Positions 1 to 11,323 of a stretch of 64,000 nucleotides of DNA are shown piece after piece. The notes under the pieces were generated by a model. That model searched no databases. It had not been told where the DNA came from and worked only from the letters and a program-made list of their open reading frames with translations. This DNA is from Blepharisma japonicum (Eukaryota; Ciliophora; Heterotrichea; Heterotrichida; Blepharismidae): the NCBI GenBank assembly GCA_949751835.1, contig CATKHK010000079.1, forward strand, positions 1 through 64,000. Reading direction: 5' to 3'. How positions within the stretch are numbered: the first letter of the stretch is position 1; every line of letters starts with the position of its first letter. Made by a program: the position numbers and the translations under genes.

Positions 1-901
1 TTGGCTTTAAAGCTTGTTCTCATTCTTTTCTTTTCTCAAAATTTGGGCTACTTATGTATCTTAGTCACAACAATTTTTGTGTAAAAATAGCCTCTTTTTT
101 CTTACAAGTAAAGGTGAATTTTGTGAACTCAAAATTCTCTAAATCAAATTTATACAAAAAATTATATAGCCTATGCTTGCTTAAAGCATAGGTAAAATGT
201 TCATAATTTAAGCTAATGGTATTTTTTGAAAATATTCGTTTTAAATTAATTCTGCCTAATAAAGTCCATTTGAATGGATTCATTTCTTCTGATTTTAGGA
301 TGTTATCTCTTCAATCTATCATAAAAAAACTTTTATTAACTGTTGATATAAATCTGCATCCTCATGATATACGTATATTTGCACCAGAGATAGAATTTAT
401 ACTGCAATCATATATAGAAAACATTCCTGCGGGGCTATAAATAAGTATTTTATTTTTCAGTATTGCTCATCGTTGGCATGAGCTATTATTGATATACAAA
501 GCAGTACTAAAAGTATTTTTCAATAGATTGTATCTTATCATATAACTGTGATCTGACATAATATAAATATAGTTTTGATATTTTATCGCTTTTAGAGTTT
601 TGTAATAGTATTCAAGACTTGGAACCCTATAACGAGCTTTAATAGCTAAATCGAACCAAGCTTTATGAGAAACTTGACCATTTTTATTGATAGTAAATAA
701 CCTTCCTTTGCCAATAAAAATATCATAATCATAGCACAATAGATCCTCATCTGATAGTTGACAAAGAATTTTATATTCAATTTGTCTCTTATTCAAAATT
801 TTAATTTCCGTTGAATTAAAAGCCATTTTTCGACTATCAAACTCATGAATCTGATGTTTACGGCATGAAATATCAAGAATTGAATGCATAGGACCGTCCA
901 T
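1..901 (-). CDS. Unknown protein, 3' end beyond window
   Basis: The frame is open from the ATG at 901 down to the window edge, about 300 codons, and contains five in-frame TGA codons (467, 362, 311, 65 and 20) read as Trp. I do not recognise the family. The protein is rich in aromatic residues and has short strand-like segments repeated about every 45 residues (for example YYKTLKAIKYQNYIYI and KILISYSPAGMFSIYD). This suggests a kelch-like or other beta-propeller fold, but no clear double-Gly kelch motif is visible. The C-terminus is missing. The start is the first ATG after the intergenic stretch that separates it from the kinase gene stop at 970. Confidence 0.75.
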
Positions 902-969
902 TTATATATTTATTATGATAATAAATTTTGATATAAATTATATACAATATAAGTTAACTATATACAAGT

Positions 970-2397
970 CTATCTAATAACTTTTCTATGAGCAACAGCT
1001 GTTTCTCCCCCAACTGATGATCTTCTAATTAATTTATTAGCAACCGCATCTGCAGGATGATTAACAATTACAGAAATATCATGAATATCTTCAGCAGAAG
1101 AAACAGGAAAAATGTGATTATTTTTCGGAATATCTACAACATTTTTCAAAAACGATAATCTACCTTTTTTTTCTTTGTGAACCTTTTTCAGCCATGCGTG
1201 GTTTAATGCTTCTTTGGCTGAAAGTCTTAGATCAGGCTCAGACTGGCATAATTTCAATATGAGGTCAACTGCATCTTTTGAGATTAATTTCCAATGGATT
1301 GGAGAAAAATAAATAAGCCCTTTTTTATTTGCTTTCAAAATTTCTTTGAAGTCTTTACCAGGGAAAGGAGATCTCCCTGATAAAATCATAAATAAACATA
1401 CTCCTAGTCCAAACATGTCAATTTTTTTCCCATATGCTTGCTTTTTCAAAATTTCAGGGGCGATGTAGCCTGGAGAGCCACATCTTGTGGTTTGGTCATT
1501 ACCGCTACTAATCCCAGATAATCCGAAGTCAAGAAGTTTAAATTTTAAAGGATTTTCTGAATAAACAATGATATTCTCCAATTTTATGTCTCTATGTACA
1601 ATATTTTTAGAATGGAGATAACAAAGAATATCCAGCATATCATAAAGAAATATCGCGGCTTTTTTTTCAGAAAATTTTTCAACTTTCATTATTTTTTGCA
1701 GCATATTCATCCCTGGGACATAATCTATAATCAAATGTACATGAGCTTCACTTTCATAAACTTTATATAGCTTTGTAACATTCGGGTGGTCAATCATTCT
1801 TAAGATCTCAATTTCATTCGCTACTGTTAACACAGCTCTTTGGTTCGCAATATACGCTTTCTCTATAGATTTTAAAGCATAATTGTCATAGGAATCTAAA
1901 TCGTCAACTAAATATACTGTAGCGTAGCTTCCTTTTCCTAAAGTTTTGATAATTGCATAGTCATCTTCTATATCTGTTAGAATTGAGACTTTTGATAGCA
2001 TGCTAATTCATATATCTAAATCTTCAGTGTTATCTGTGTAAAAATCTTGAGAATTTTCGTTTTGGTGAAGCTTGAAGCCTGGCCTTGTTATTAGAGAATT
2101 CACTTCGAGAAAAGGCTCTAAAATTTTTCATCTGATGTTTGATACTGATTCTACTTCTTTGTTATTTTCTTTATATTTATATAACGATGTAGTTGTCAAT
2201 ACATAAAAATGATTGTGAAATGATCCTTTTCCATTTGTTATAAGCAGATTTCCCTGATAAAGTTTATTTGTGTTAATATCAATTATGGACCTCTCATCTG
2301 GCTTGTGCCAAAAAGAACATGATTTATTTGCATCTTCGTCGATTTGTCGAAAAATTGATAATTTCATAATGGCTTTATTATTTACTGAATTAGTCAT
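970..2397 (-). CDS. PH domain - Ser/Thr protein kinase (CAMK-like)
   Basis: 475 aa when TGA is read as Trp at 2128 and 2008. Residues about 25-130 look like a pleckstrin-homology domain and end in DLDIWISML, where the diagnostic PH C-terminal-helix Trp is a TGA codon. The kinase domain follows: glycine loop GKGSYATVYL, catalytic lysine in ALKSIEKA, HRDIKLEN, DFG in LLDFGLSG, activation segment TRCGSPGYIAPE, and a final Arg in DLRLSAKEALNHAWL. All catalytic residues are present, so it should be active. The GSPGYIAPE segment is typical of CAMK/AGC kinases. Membrane recruitment through the PH domain is inferred. Read in the standard code, the PH half would be lost. The basic tail of about 70 residues has no recognised domain. 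Confidence 0.93.
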
Positions 2398-2862
2398 TTT
2401 TATGACTCAAACCTAAAAAAATCTTTTCTAATGGTTAAATATAAAATAGAGAGATAATCACAATGAAGTTTTAGTTTTCAAGCTATATAGATATATTAAT
2501 GTAATTATCAATACCCAATCATATTGAAATATAAAAATTATAATTGTTTCATATTTCGAAATACATCAAATAATTAATAAGGCTAGTAGCATCTAATTAA
2601 TATCAATTTATAAAGGATTTTCATATGAAATCAAAACAAAGTCTTTTATATTTAGCTTTTATATTTAGATTATATTCAAATATAAAATTAGAAATTATGC
2701 TAACTATTGAATCAAAATCAACTAATGAAAACAAAAGTTCTGCCAATTATTAGATAATTTGTTTCAAAAATAATTATCCTATTTCTAAATTATCTATTGC
2801 CATATACATTTCACTTAGCATTATTTACCCCATAGTCCCTATTTATTATTTAGCGGTGTGAA
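2398..2862. other. Divergent intergenic region
   Basis: This 465-nt, very AT-rich stretch separates the kinase (leftward) from the importin (rightward), so both promoters must lie here. No open frame, RNA gene or strong repeat was seen. Confidence 0.7.
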
Positions 2863-5800
2863 ATGGAAGGTGTGTCTGAGGCTCAAATCCAAAGCGTTCT
2901 AACCATGCTTACAGCAGTTCTAAGCCCTAATAACGAAGTCAGAAAGCAGCAAGAAGCCCTCCTTATGCAGCTTAGAAATGAACATCCCAATGAACTCGTT
3001 CTTTGCCTTTTGCATATCCTTAGACATTCTCCTGACTCATCAATTCGCACTTTATCCTCAGTCATTCTCCGTCAGCTTTTCACTTCTCTCCACTCCTCCA
3101 CCAAAGTTTGGGACAAATTAAGCTCCCAAGTCCAAAATATTGTCAAAACCCACCTTCTTGAGTCTCTTGAGCAAGAAACCTCATGGCCAATTCTCAAGAA
3201 AATTGGCGAAGTTATTGCAGAACTTGCAGTTTTACTATTTGCTGATGAAGAAACTAACAAATGGACTGAACTTCTGCCATTCCTGACCCGATCTTTTGCA
3301 GGACAAGGAAAACAAGCAGCAGCTGCTTGCCACATTTTAGCGGGTCTGTGTACATTCTTTAATGATGAGCTAGTAAAAGAAAAAGACAGCCTTAAGCAGG
3401 TATTTATAGCTCATTTAGCCAGTAGCGAAGTAGAATTAAGGCTTTCAGTCATCAATTTTATAGGCAATTTGTTAGGAATTGCTGAAAAAGATGATATGAA
3501 ATTCTTCTGGGATATCATTCCAAATATGCTTCTTTCAGCTTTCTGGGTCATTGAAAACCATCAAATCCATGCAGAAGAAGCCTTAAATCACCTCAGAGAT
3601 CTTGCAGAAACTGAGCCAAAGTACTTCAAAAACCGCATACAAATTGCTTATGAATTCGTCGACAGGGTTTGCAATTTGCAAACTGAGAACTTAGGAATCA
3701 AACATTTAGCGCTCGAGTTTATTGTTGCTTTGGCTGGAAGATTGAACCTTGAGTTCCAAGAGAAAAAAGATATTGCAATTAACTTATGCACCAAAATATT
3801 CCAGATGATGCTTAGTATTGATGAAGATGTGGATCCTGCCTGGGCTTGTCCTCCTGAAGGCTTTGAAGAGCCTGATGATGAGGATGAAGAAGGAGTCGAA
3901 ATTGACTATGCAAAACTTGGAAGAAAACAATTAACAAAAATGCTTGAAGGTGTAGGAGAATCATTCTTGCTACCTACTGTCCTAGGACTAATTCAATCTG
4001 CACTTACTACTCCATCAGAAGATTGGAGAGTCAAATATGCTGCTCTTATGACGATTTCTGAACTAGGACAGTTCATTGAAGAAGCTGAAAAAATCGCTGA
4101 GCTCGTCCCAATCCTCCAAACCCACACAAATCCAACCCTGCATCCTAAAATCAGATATGCAGCCTACCACTGCATAGGCCAGCTAAGCGAAGACTATGAA
4201 GAAGAATTCCAATCAGCTCACCACCAAGTTGTTGTACCTCTACTAGTAGTTGGAATTGCTGACTCAGTTCCAAGAGTCGCTGCAAGTGCTGCAGACGCTT
4301 TAGGCAAATTCGTAGAAAGCTGTGGCCCAACCCTTGTCTCTGAACATATCGCTGCCATTATGCCAGTCGTTATAGAAAAATTCAGCCAACAAAACTGCTC
4401 CATTGTTATTGAACAAATTTTAATTGTAATTTCTAACATTGCCGACTCAGGAAAAGAGTGCTTTATCCCTTATTATCAGCCTCTAATGGCCGTTTTATTA
4501 AGAATTATTAAGGCTTACACATCAAAAGAATACCAAAGAATCAGAGGAAAAGCTATAGAAAGCATGACCATGATCTGCACATCAGTCGGAAAAGAAATGT
4601 TCAGCCCTTATGTGACTGAAACAATGATGCTTCTAAAAGAAATTCAGGACTCAGTGACAGATTCAGATCCACTTAAAGCTTATTTGTTAGGAGCTTGGCA
4701 AAGAATTGTGGCAACTCTTCAAGCTGATTTCGCTCCATATCTTCACGGAATTCTGCCAGGACTTTTAAGTGCTGCAGGGGCATCTGCAATAGTTTCAGTT
4801 GAGTCAGAGCCAGATGCCTTAGTTGATTTAGCCTCCTTAGTTTCTGATGCAAATAAAAAAGTTTCTATAAGCACATCAGACTTAGAAGATAAAGACTTAG
4901 CTCTCCATTCTTTAATTACAATTATTGACGTTCTTAAAGAACTATATGCTCCATATGCAGAACAAACCACTACCATTGTGCTACCATTAATAAATTACAC
5001 ACCTAACGAACATATAAGACAAGCAGCTGCCACTTTGTGTGGGTCTCTTATTAATTCAGTCAAAGCTTTAAATACTCCTGAATCAGACCAAGCTGTTATC
5101 AACATGGCCCGGCTTTATTTAGGAGCCCTTTGGCAAGCTACTGCAGTTGAACTTGATACAGAAACTATTGTCGCCCAATTAGCCTCTATAAAAGTAATTA
5201 TAGAAGGGCCTAAAAACAAGTTTATGACCCCTGAAGAAGTAACTGCTTCTGGTGAAAAATTAATTAAAATGCTTGAAACCTCTTTAGACAGAAGAGCTAG
5301 AAATAAAGCTTTAAATATCGGAGATGAAGACAGTGAAGACGAGCTTATTAAAGAAATCAATAAAAACGAAGAAGACTCTTTACACACACAAATTTCTGAG
5401 GTTTTAGGATCTTTGTTTAAAACTCATAGAGAATTTTCATTAGAAATTGTGAATTTCTTATACTCACATGTATTGAGCAAGTTCTTGGCACCTGATACCA
5501 CTGATGAAGACCATAAATTCGCAATATTTGTCATTGATGATGTGGTCGAATTTGTTGGACAAGATTTGGCTGGAGATAAATGGAGCTCATTGGCAGAAGC
5601 TTTAGTTAGGTTTACTGCCGATGCAAATGATGCAGTTAGACAAGCTGCTTCATATGGAATTGGAATTTTAGCTATTTTTAGCAATGCTGCTGCCTTTGCG
5701 CCGTGGACTGAACAGATATTGGTTGCTTTAGATAAATCAATTAACTTCCCTATGGGAACAAATAAAAAATCACATGGCCATGCAAAGGATAATGCTGTGG

Positions 5801-6165
5801 CTGCATTAGGAAAAATCATTAAATATCAGTCAGGAAGCATTAATTCAGCTACAATAGTCCCAGCTTGGGTCAATTTATTGCCTCTTAGACGTGATAAAGA
5901 AGAAGCTAAACTTATGCATGACTTATTAGCTGATATCTCTATTAGTAATATGACTTTAACTATTGGAGAAAATAGCGAAAGACTTGAACATGTTGTAAAA
6001 ATCTTTGCAGAAATCCTTGAAACTAAGCTAATCAAAGCTGAAACTGTACCGAAAGTTAAACAAATCATTCAAATGATTCAAGCTGCAGGAAATCCTACAC
6101 TTCCACAAATCTGGGCATCTTTAACTGACATACAGAGATCGAAATTAACCAAAATAATGGCCTAA
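2863..6165 (+). CDS. Importin-beta karyopherin, IPO5/Kap121 type
   Basis: 1100 aa, close to the usual length of importin-5 (about 1100). It is built of HEAT repeats from end to end. The N-terminus (QIQSVLTMLTAVLSPNNEVR) matches the first HEAT repeat of this family, and an acidic insertion (EPDDEDEEGVEIDYAKLGRK) lies near residue 345. The segment around LYAPYAEQTTTIVLPLI is typical of IPO5. Role by family: carries ribosomal proteins, histones and other cargo into the nucleus under RanGTP control. No TGA codons and no introns are needed. Codon use has more C in third positions than its neighbours, as expected for a well-expressed housekeeping gene. IPO4/Kap123 is the alternative, but the length and C-terminus fit IPO5 better. 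Confidence 0.93.
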   Translation: MEGVSEAQIQSVLTMLTAVLSPNNEVRKQQEALLMQLRNEHPNELVLCLLHILRHSPDSSIRTLSSVILRQLFTSLHSSTKVWDKLSSQVQNIVKTHLLESLEQETSWPILKKIGEVIAELAVLLFADEETNKWTELLPFLTRSFAGQGKQAAAACHILAGLCTFFNDELVKEKDSLKQVFIAHLASSEVELRLSVINFIGNLLGIAEKDDMKFFWDIIPNMLLSAFWVIENHQIHAEEALNHLRDLAETEPKYFKNRIQIAYEFVDRVCNLQTENLGIKHLALEFIVALAGRLNLEFQEKKDIAINLCTKIFQMMLSIDEDVDPAWACPPEGFEEPDDEDEEGVEIDYAKLGRKQLTKMLEGVGESFLLPTVLGLIQSALTTPSEDWRVKYAALMTISELGQFIEEAEKIAELVPILQTHTNPTLHPKIRYAAYHCIGQLSEDYEEEFQSAHHQVVVPLLVVGIADSVPRVAASAADALGKFVESCGPTLVSEHIAAIMPVVIEKFSQQNCSIVIEQILIVISNIADSGKECFIPYYQPLMAVLLRIIKAYTSKEYQRIRGKAIESMTMICTSVGKEMFSPYVTETMMLLKEIQDSVTDSDPLKAYLLGAWQRIVATLQADFAPYLHGILPGLLSAAGASAIVSVESEPDALVDLASLVSDANKKVSISTSDLEDKDLALHSLITIIDVLKELYAPYAEQTTTIVLPLINYTPNEHIRQAAATLCGSLINSVKALNTPESDQAVINMARLYLGALWQATAVELDTETIVAQLASIKVIIEGPKNKFMTPEEVTASGEKLIKMLETSLDRRARNKALNIGDEDSEDELIKEINKNEEDSLHTQISEVLGSLFKTHREFSLEIVNFLYSHVLSKFLAPDTTDEDHKFAIFVIDDVVEFVGQDLAGDKWSSLAEALVRFTADANDAVRQAASYGIGILAIFSNAAAFAPWTEQILVALDKSINFPMGTNKKSHGHAKDNAVAALGKIIKYQSGSINSATIVPAWVNLLPLRRDKEEAKLMHDLLADISISNMTLTIGENSERLEHVVKIFAEILETKLIKAETVPKVKQIIQMIQAAGNPTLPQIWASLTDIQRSKLTKIMA

Positions 6166-6280
6166 CAAATTCTTTAACTAAATTCTTTAAATAACAATCA
6201 TTCTTAATTATAAAATTTTGAGATAATTTAACGTATTCCGCGAAAGGAAATTAATTGGTAAATTACCTTATGAAAACAAT

Positions 6281-7054
6281 ATGTCTAAGTTTGGCTTAAA
6301 GACCTCTCTTAAACTTATCCCTACATTAAAGACATCAAGATTTGAGGACACGGTAGAAAGCTCATTATGTACAGAAGTTGAAAACAGTTTTTTAGAAGAA
6401 ACAAGTTTTAACAGCGACATTGATATGGAAATCCGAGCTGAAATAGAAGCGAAGTTTAGGAAATCGACTACAAATACAAATTATGTATTCCCAAGAGATA
6501 CCAGCTTGGGGTCCTCGAAAAGAGTTTTAAATAAGGTTCTTTCTAAACCTTCGACAAGGCCAAAAAGTGTATTGAGATCTATGAGTAGGTTAACAGTAGA
6601 GAAACCTTTGAAGTCCATGTCAAAAACAAACTTATCTAGTGAGGTTTCGACAAACAGGTCAACCATTCATAGCATTAGCCTTCAAAAATTGTAAATTTCA
6701 TACAGAAGAAAGAAACAAGAAAGTACTGAAACCAAAAAGCCATCAAAATCGCCGCTGAAGCTAAAATATATTGCTAATCCAAAACAAAATACAGATATTT
6801 CGCATAGTAGAACTAGAAGTGACGCAATAAGAACCAAAACTCATATTTACTCTGGAAATAGAGAGCTTTCGCCTGAAAAATCAATTCAATTATTGAAAAA
6901 CAAGATTTATGGAATAAAGAAACTCCCGGATAACCCTTACAATTTTCCCATAAAGATAGTCCATCAGACTCCTCTTAGAGACATAAAACATAAATACACG
7001 CTATCTATGGGGAGTATCATCCCAGGTAGCACCGGGCGCAGCTATATCAATTAG
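6281..7054 (+). CDS. Basic Ser-rich protein of unknown function (one 15-nt intron)
   Basis: The first exon runs into TAA at 6692, but a 15-nt GT-AG intron (6691-6705) removes that stop and keeps the frame open to TAG at 7052, giving 252 aa. The protein is basic and rich in Ser, Thr and Lys, with short proline-directed sites (KSPLKL, LSPEKS). It looks largely disordered, and I recognise no domain. Such proteins are often cytoskeletal in ciliates, but that is a guess. It is followed after 65 nt by the small EF-hand gene on the same strand. Confidence 0.75.
6691..6705 (+). other. 15-nt intron
   Basis: GTAAATTTCATACAG: GT-AG, exactly 15 nt, A at position 10. It carries the in-frame TAA that would otherwise end the protein, and splicing joins TT|A to make a Leu codon and continue the frame for 115 codons. 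Confidence 0.85.
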
Positions 7055-7119
7055 GTTGTTAAATAAGTGTGCTCTATGTAATTTATTTCTTACTTCATTT
7101 TTTGAAACATAATAAATAA

Positions 7120-7416
7120 ATGGCATCAGCGTCACCAGAAGAAATTCGCGGAATATTAAAAGACGATAGAAAGCTACACGATATCGCAAAGGCTGCCTTT
7201 GATGCTGTCGATACTGATCGTTCTGGATTTATTGATGAGCCTGAGCTTAGAACAGTGATGTGCAGTGTTGCAAATGATATTGGAATGGATACGCCATCAG
7301 ATAGCGATGTGAGAGATGTGCTTAGAGAACTTGATACCAACAGAGATGGAAGAATCAGTTTAGATGAATTTAAGGTCCTTATTCGACAAGTCTTAGAACT
7401 TATGGCATCACAATAA
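7120..7416 (+). CDS. Small EF-hand Ca2+-binding protein
   Basis: 98 aa with two EF-hands. Loop 1 is DTDRSGFIDEPE and loop 2 is DTNRDGRISLDE, each with the acidic and Gly residues expected for Ca2+ binding. This is a two-hand protein of the size of S100 proteins or half a calmodulin/centrin, and it lacks further hands. It probably acts as a soluble Ca2+ sensor. A TAA lies just upstream of the ATG, so the start is clear. Confidence 0.9.
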   Translation: MASASPEEIRGILKDDRKLHDIAKAAFDAVDTDRSGFIDEPELRTVMCSVANDIGMDTPSDSDVRDVLRELDTNRDGRISLDEFKVLIRQVLELMASQ

Positions 7417-7982
7417 AGGAATCTAATAAAAATAAATAACTTATTGTGAAAAAGTAACTTATTGGCTAACATTAATATTAAAAAGATATATCAAATAGAA
7501 AACGCTCTAAAGAATAGAAAAGAAGGTTTATTATAGACAAATAAGTATTAATTATTCATTAAAGATTTGTTTAAAATGTTTATGTTTTAAATACCACTTT
7601 ATATTTAATACCTCTAATTAAAATATATGATGATATTTTAGCATAAATAAAGAATCCTGTAATCATTAGCTTAAATCAATTGAAATAGAAAAATATAGAA
7701 TAATTGAGAGCTATATAATATGCACTTGGGTAAAAAGGCTTGAAATTTGAAAAATATATGATACTATTATCATGGAATGCTTTCTTCATAGTTAACTGTA
7801 AAATGAGCTTTTTTAAAGTATAAAAAAGAATTTAATACTGTAATCATCACATCAAAATGCTAAATGATAATCAGCTGAAGCTTATACTGGTATGCTCTTA
7901 ATCCTAATTATAATTATAGTTATTTATTATAATTTTCCCAAACAGCTAGTATCCTCCACTGTTCACTTGAAATTGCCAAATA
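7417..7982. other. AT-rich intergenic region
   Basis: 566 nt between convergent genes (EF-hand protein and the small CaaX-ending ORF). I see no supported frame, tRNA or repeat in it. Confidence 0.6.
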
Positions 7983-8237
7983 TTACATAAGGATGCAAGT
8001 GCAGCTACCTTGATGACTGGTTTTCCTACGTAATTTTGCTTGATTTTCTCATGAATGTGGTATTTCATCAGGTGCGAATTCAGCGACTCGAACTTCGTGA
8101 TACTTGTCTAAAATAAGTCCTTCGGATTCGTCACAAGTTGGCTTATTCCTTAGTGATGTTTTATTTTCTAAGATAATACTTGTTGTCCTTTTTGAAGGAA
8201 ATTTCATTGCGGATTGAGATGCGACCCCACTGATCAT
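7983..8237 (-). CDS. Possible small protein ending in a CaaX-like box
   Basis: 84 aa with one TGA-Trp codon (8049). The start ATG follows directly after a TAG. The C-terminus is polybasic (KLRRKTSHQGS) followed by CTCILM, so the last four residues CILM would fit a prenylation box. No family is recognised. A second frame overlapping the 3' end (ATG near 8067 to TAG, 40 codons, containing NYVGKPVIKVAAL) also looks protein-like, so one of the two may be chance or a 16-nt-type splice may join them. Real gene status is uncertain. Confidence 0.4.
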
Positions 8238-8476
8238 CTATGATTTTTATAATTATTGTCATAATTGATGCACATTAGGTAATAGAGATTCAAATTTTAA
8301 TTCTCAAATTTAAAATAACAATTATTTTATTTATGAATTTGGGATCACTATTTTTGGTTTTCAAGAAATAAATATATATAAATGAAAATTTAAACGACTT
8401 ACATAAATACTCATTATCATATAAACTCTATAAATTTAATTCCTTTATTTATTATAGTTCAAATTGCAAAAATTAT

Positions 8477-10108
8477 CTAAAGCAGCGACTCATTCAAAAT
8501 CGCAGTCCCCGCTTTTTTGAAAACAGGGTTTACATCATTTTTATGCAGCATATGATTTCTTCTCACTACATCACTTGACTGCGACCTATGCTTCTGCATT
8601 CATCCCTCTTCATGTGTTTTCCCCAAAACTCGATTAGCTCTAAAAATCTCCACATTTTTTTCATGCACTCTTTTCTTTTCTTCATCATCATACAAATGCT
8701 TAACAATTTTCGGATGAATTTCTAGCATATAAATATCGCTACTACAGTAGCATGTATTGCTGACCCCTCCAAATATATAAATTCTTGACCCAGAGCTTGC
8801 CATACAATGCCCTGATCTTGGTGTTGGTATACTACCTAGGACATTGACTCTAATTCATAATAAATTGTCAAGTTTTAATAAATAGACGTCGTTAAAACAA
8901 GTATAGCTCGTTGTATTAGCTACATCAATTCTTCCGCCAAAAATAACTAGAGAATTCAATCTGTCATTATAAACCATACTGTGGAGAAACCTAGGGGATG
9001 GCGGATTTCCTTGCGTAGAAGGTATTGACCAAAAAAGCGGCCTCGCTCCTACATTTAGTACTCATAAATTGTTATGGGCTTTTTTGTCAGAGCCCATCCC
9101 TCCAAACACATAAATTCCTGGCATTTTAATTCTTGATTGTATAGAGATTGGGATGCTATAAATGCTATAGCTCCCAAATTGGTCACTATTAAGTATAGTT
9201 GCAGCTGTATGAAATGCGTTTTCATTTGGCCCGTTTCCTTTAATTTGGATTGTTTTTCAATTATTGTTGACTAAATTTAATACAGCAGCATCAGCTAATA
9301 AATTGTTTTTTTGATTCAGTCCTCCATGAATAAACATATGTTTCCCTGCAATAGACGCACAATGATATTTCCTGGTTGCTATATAGGTGCCTTGGGTTTT
9401 TATATAAGTTCAATCATTTTTCTGAGGCGAATACACTTTGACGCCATTTAAGCATTCTCTCAGCTTATGGACTGTATTAAAATTGGTGCCTCCTCCGAAC
9501 ACTACGATTGCTCCGTTATATTCTAAAGCGTTATGTCCAAATCTTGGGTCAGGTTCGCAGCCACTTGGATAGAGTTTTTCCCACCTTTTATTTACTGTAT
9601 TATATACATTAATATCACTATTAATGCTTCGGCTTACACCACCAATTAAATACAGTTTTGCCCCAATTGAAGTCAATGTGGCTTCTTGACGGGTTTCTGG
9701 CCTTCACCCTATTGAGTCGATTTTGCTTCAATAAACGTCAGATTCGTCAGGAATTTCGTCATAATGATTAATTACTTCATGGACTGAGGCCTCTTCTTCA
9801 AAATCTTGAGGCCTTATTGGAGATTCAAGCTGCTTAAAAGGAGATTTCCTTATTGTAGGCATTCTATAGGTACGTTGCCTATCTATTTGTGAGGCTTCTG
9901 AAATTTGGTGAGGCATCTGTGATCGTATTGACAGGGCTTGGATATCAATTTCATTTGCTTGCTGGCGTTTTTGTTTGAGGAGTTTTATAATTTCATTTGA
10001 ATCAGTTAGGTAAGATCGAGAAAACATTTTGCCTAAGGCTGTGTTTTTGAACAGACGGAGTTGTTGCTCTTTAGGAGAAACTTCGCTTTGGGAATCTTCA
10101 TCAAACAT
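8477..10108 (-). CDS. Kelch-repeat protein
   Basis: 543 aa, read through by TGA-Trp codons (9728, 9704, 9410 and others). After a charged N-terminal region of about 130 residues come kelch repeats: LYLIGGVSRS, AIVVFGGGTNF, MFIHGGLNQK, IYVFGGMGSDK, LVIFGGRID and IYIFGGVSN, with intervening RxGH/PRFLHSM motifs. This gives a six-bladed beta-propeller. Several of the conserved blade Trp residues (for example ND-W-TYIK and LL-W-IRVN) are TGA codons. A 60-residue basic tail ends at TAG 8477. Role: probably a scaffold or adaptor; no BTB or F-box is present. Under the standard code only fragments would be found. Confidence 0.93.
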
Positions 10109-10209
10109 TGCAAATTAGCTTATTAGGAAAATATAAAATTAAAATTTTAGAAAATAATGCTATAACTGACTAAAAATATATTCATTTTTAACAGACGATT
10201 TTAAAACAT

Positions 10210-10854
10210 ATGAAAGTAGAGAAGGTAAAAGAAGTATTGGATACTCCTAATACACAAAAAGAAAAAAAAGCTACAAAACAGCTTATTGATTTAAGCAAAA
10301 GCCCTATTCTTAGAAAAGAAGCAATTGATGCAGATGATGATTTCGCAAGCTGGAATTTGAAAAATGATTTCAAAATTCAGCCTATAGAAAAGAAGATAAT
10401 GCAGCCCCAAGCAAGGGTAAGTGTAAAACCATTTAGCAAGCCTATAGCTAAAACCCAGCCTCAAAAACTCCCGATAAGTTTAAAAGAAAAATCTGTCCCT
10501 AAGTTGAAAACTGAAAAAGAATTAATAGAAATTCCACACCATAGCAAAGAAAACACTTCATTAACTGACTCAAAAGACGTCAAAAAAGTATGAGAAATGC
10601 TAAAAGAAGACCGCAGGGTCCCTCTAAGTTCTATAATCCTCAACCCTGCTCTTGTTGAAATTAAAAAAACAAGATTCTCAAGAGAGCACACCCCTATACA
10701 TATTCTGATAAGAAATAAATCACGGCCGGTCTCTGTGGAGCGAGAAATCCGTAATGACTATTCCAATCTCGACATAAGAAAAAGCTTTGATAATGAGTTT
10801 CCGAAATACAGGTGGGTAAAAAAAGAAAGAGAGAAGATTCTTCAATATTCATAA
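10210..10854 (+). CDS. Lys-rich protein of unknown function
   Basis: 214 aa, with TGA at 10591 read as Trp to join the two halves. The protein is basic, low in complexity and probably disordered, apart from a C-terminal segment ending KYRWVKKEREKILQYS that looks helical. The motif DDFASWNLKNDF in the first third may bind a partner. No known domain. It is divergent from the kelch gene, with 101 nt between the starts. Confidence 0.75.
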
Positions 10855-10888
10855 ATAATCATCATAAACCATAAATGGCTATAAAATC

Positions 10889-11269
10889 ATGTCTGAAGGT
10901 GGGGATTGGCATTCTCAGCTTTTTGATTGTTTTGCAGCTCCACTAAATTGCATATGGGCTTGCTGTGTACCATGCGGAATATGTTGTCAACAAGCTACGA
11001 CAACTAAACTTATAATAGATCAAGAAGAAAATGCACCTACATTTGCTTTTTTATATGCATGTTTGGGGTGCTGTTTTGGAGTTGCATATAACCGTCAAAG
11101 AATTAGAAAAACTTTGGGAATTGGAGGCTCTTATTTAATTGACTGTGTTCTTGCTTTCTTTTTACCTTGCTGCACAATGGTAAGAGAGTGGAGAGAAGTG
11201 ATGACTGTCAAAGGACTAAAAGAAGATGAGTTTGTGTGGAAAGCATGGAAAGGGTATTCCGCAATTTAA
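10889..11269 (+). CDS. PLAC8 / cysteine-rich small membrane protein
   Basis: 126 aa with a Cys-rich core (CIWACCVPCGICCQQ and ACLGCCFGVAYNRQRIRKTLG) and a final hydrophobic segment containing FLPCCTMVREWRE. The order CC..C - YxRxRxRxxLGIxGS - CC matches the PLAC8 family (plant FW2.2/PCR, animal PLAC8/cornifelin). Family roles include cell-size control and metal or Ca2+ transport at the plasma membrane; which of these applies cannot be told. Start and stop are unambiguous. Confidence 0.9.
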   Translation: MSEGGDWHSQLFDCFAAPLNCIWACCVPCGICCQQATTTKLIIDQEENAPTFAFLYACLGCCFGVAYNRQRIRKTLGIGGSYLIDCVLAFFLPCCTMVREWREVMTVKGLKEDEFVWKAWKGYSAI

Positions 11270-11323
11270 TCTAATTTAATAAGCATAATTATTCTTTTCA
11301 GTTATATATAATTTTTTTACCTA

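Noticed and set aside
216-440. Plus-strand 74-codon ORF
   Set aside because: It lies antisense to the leftward gene at 1-901, which is continuous once TGA is read as Trp.
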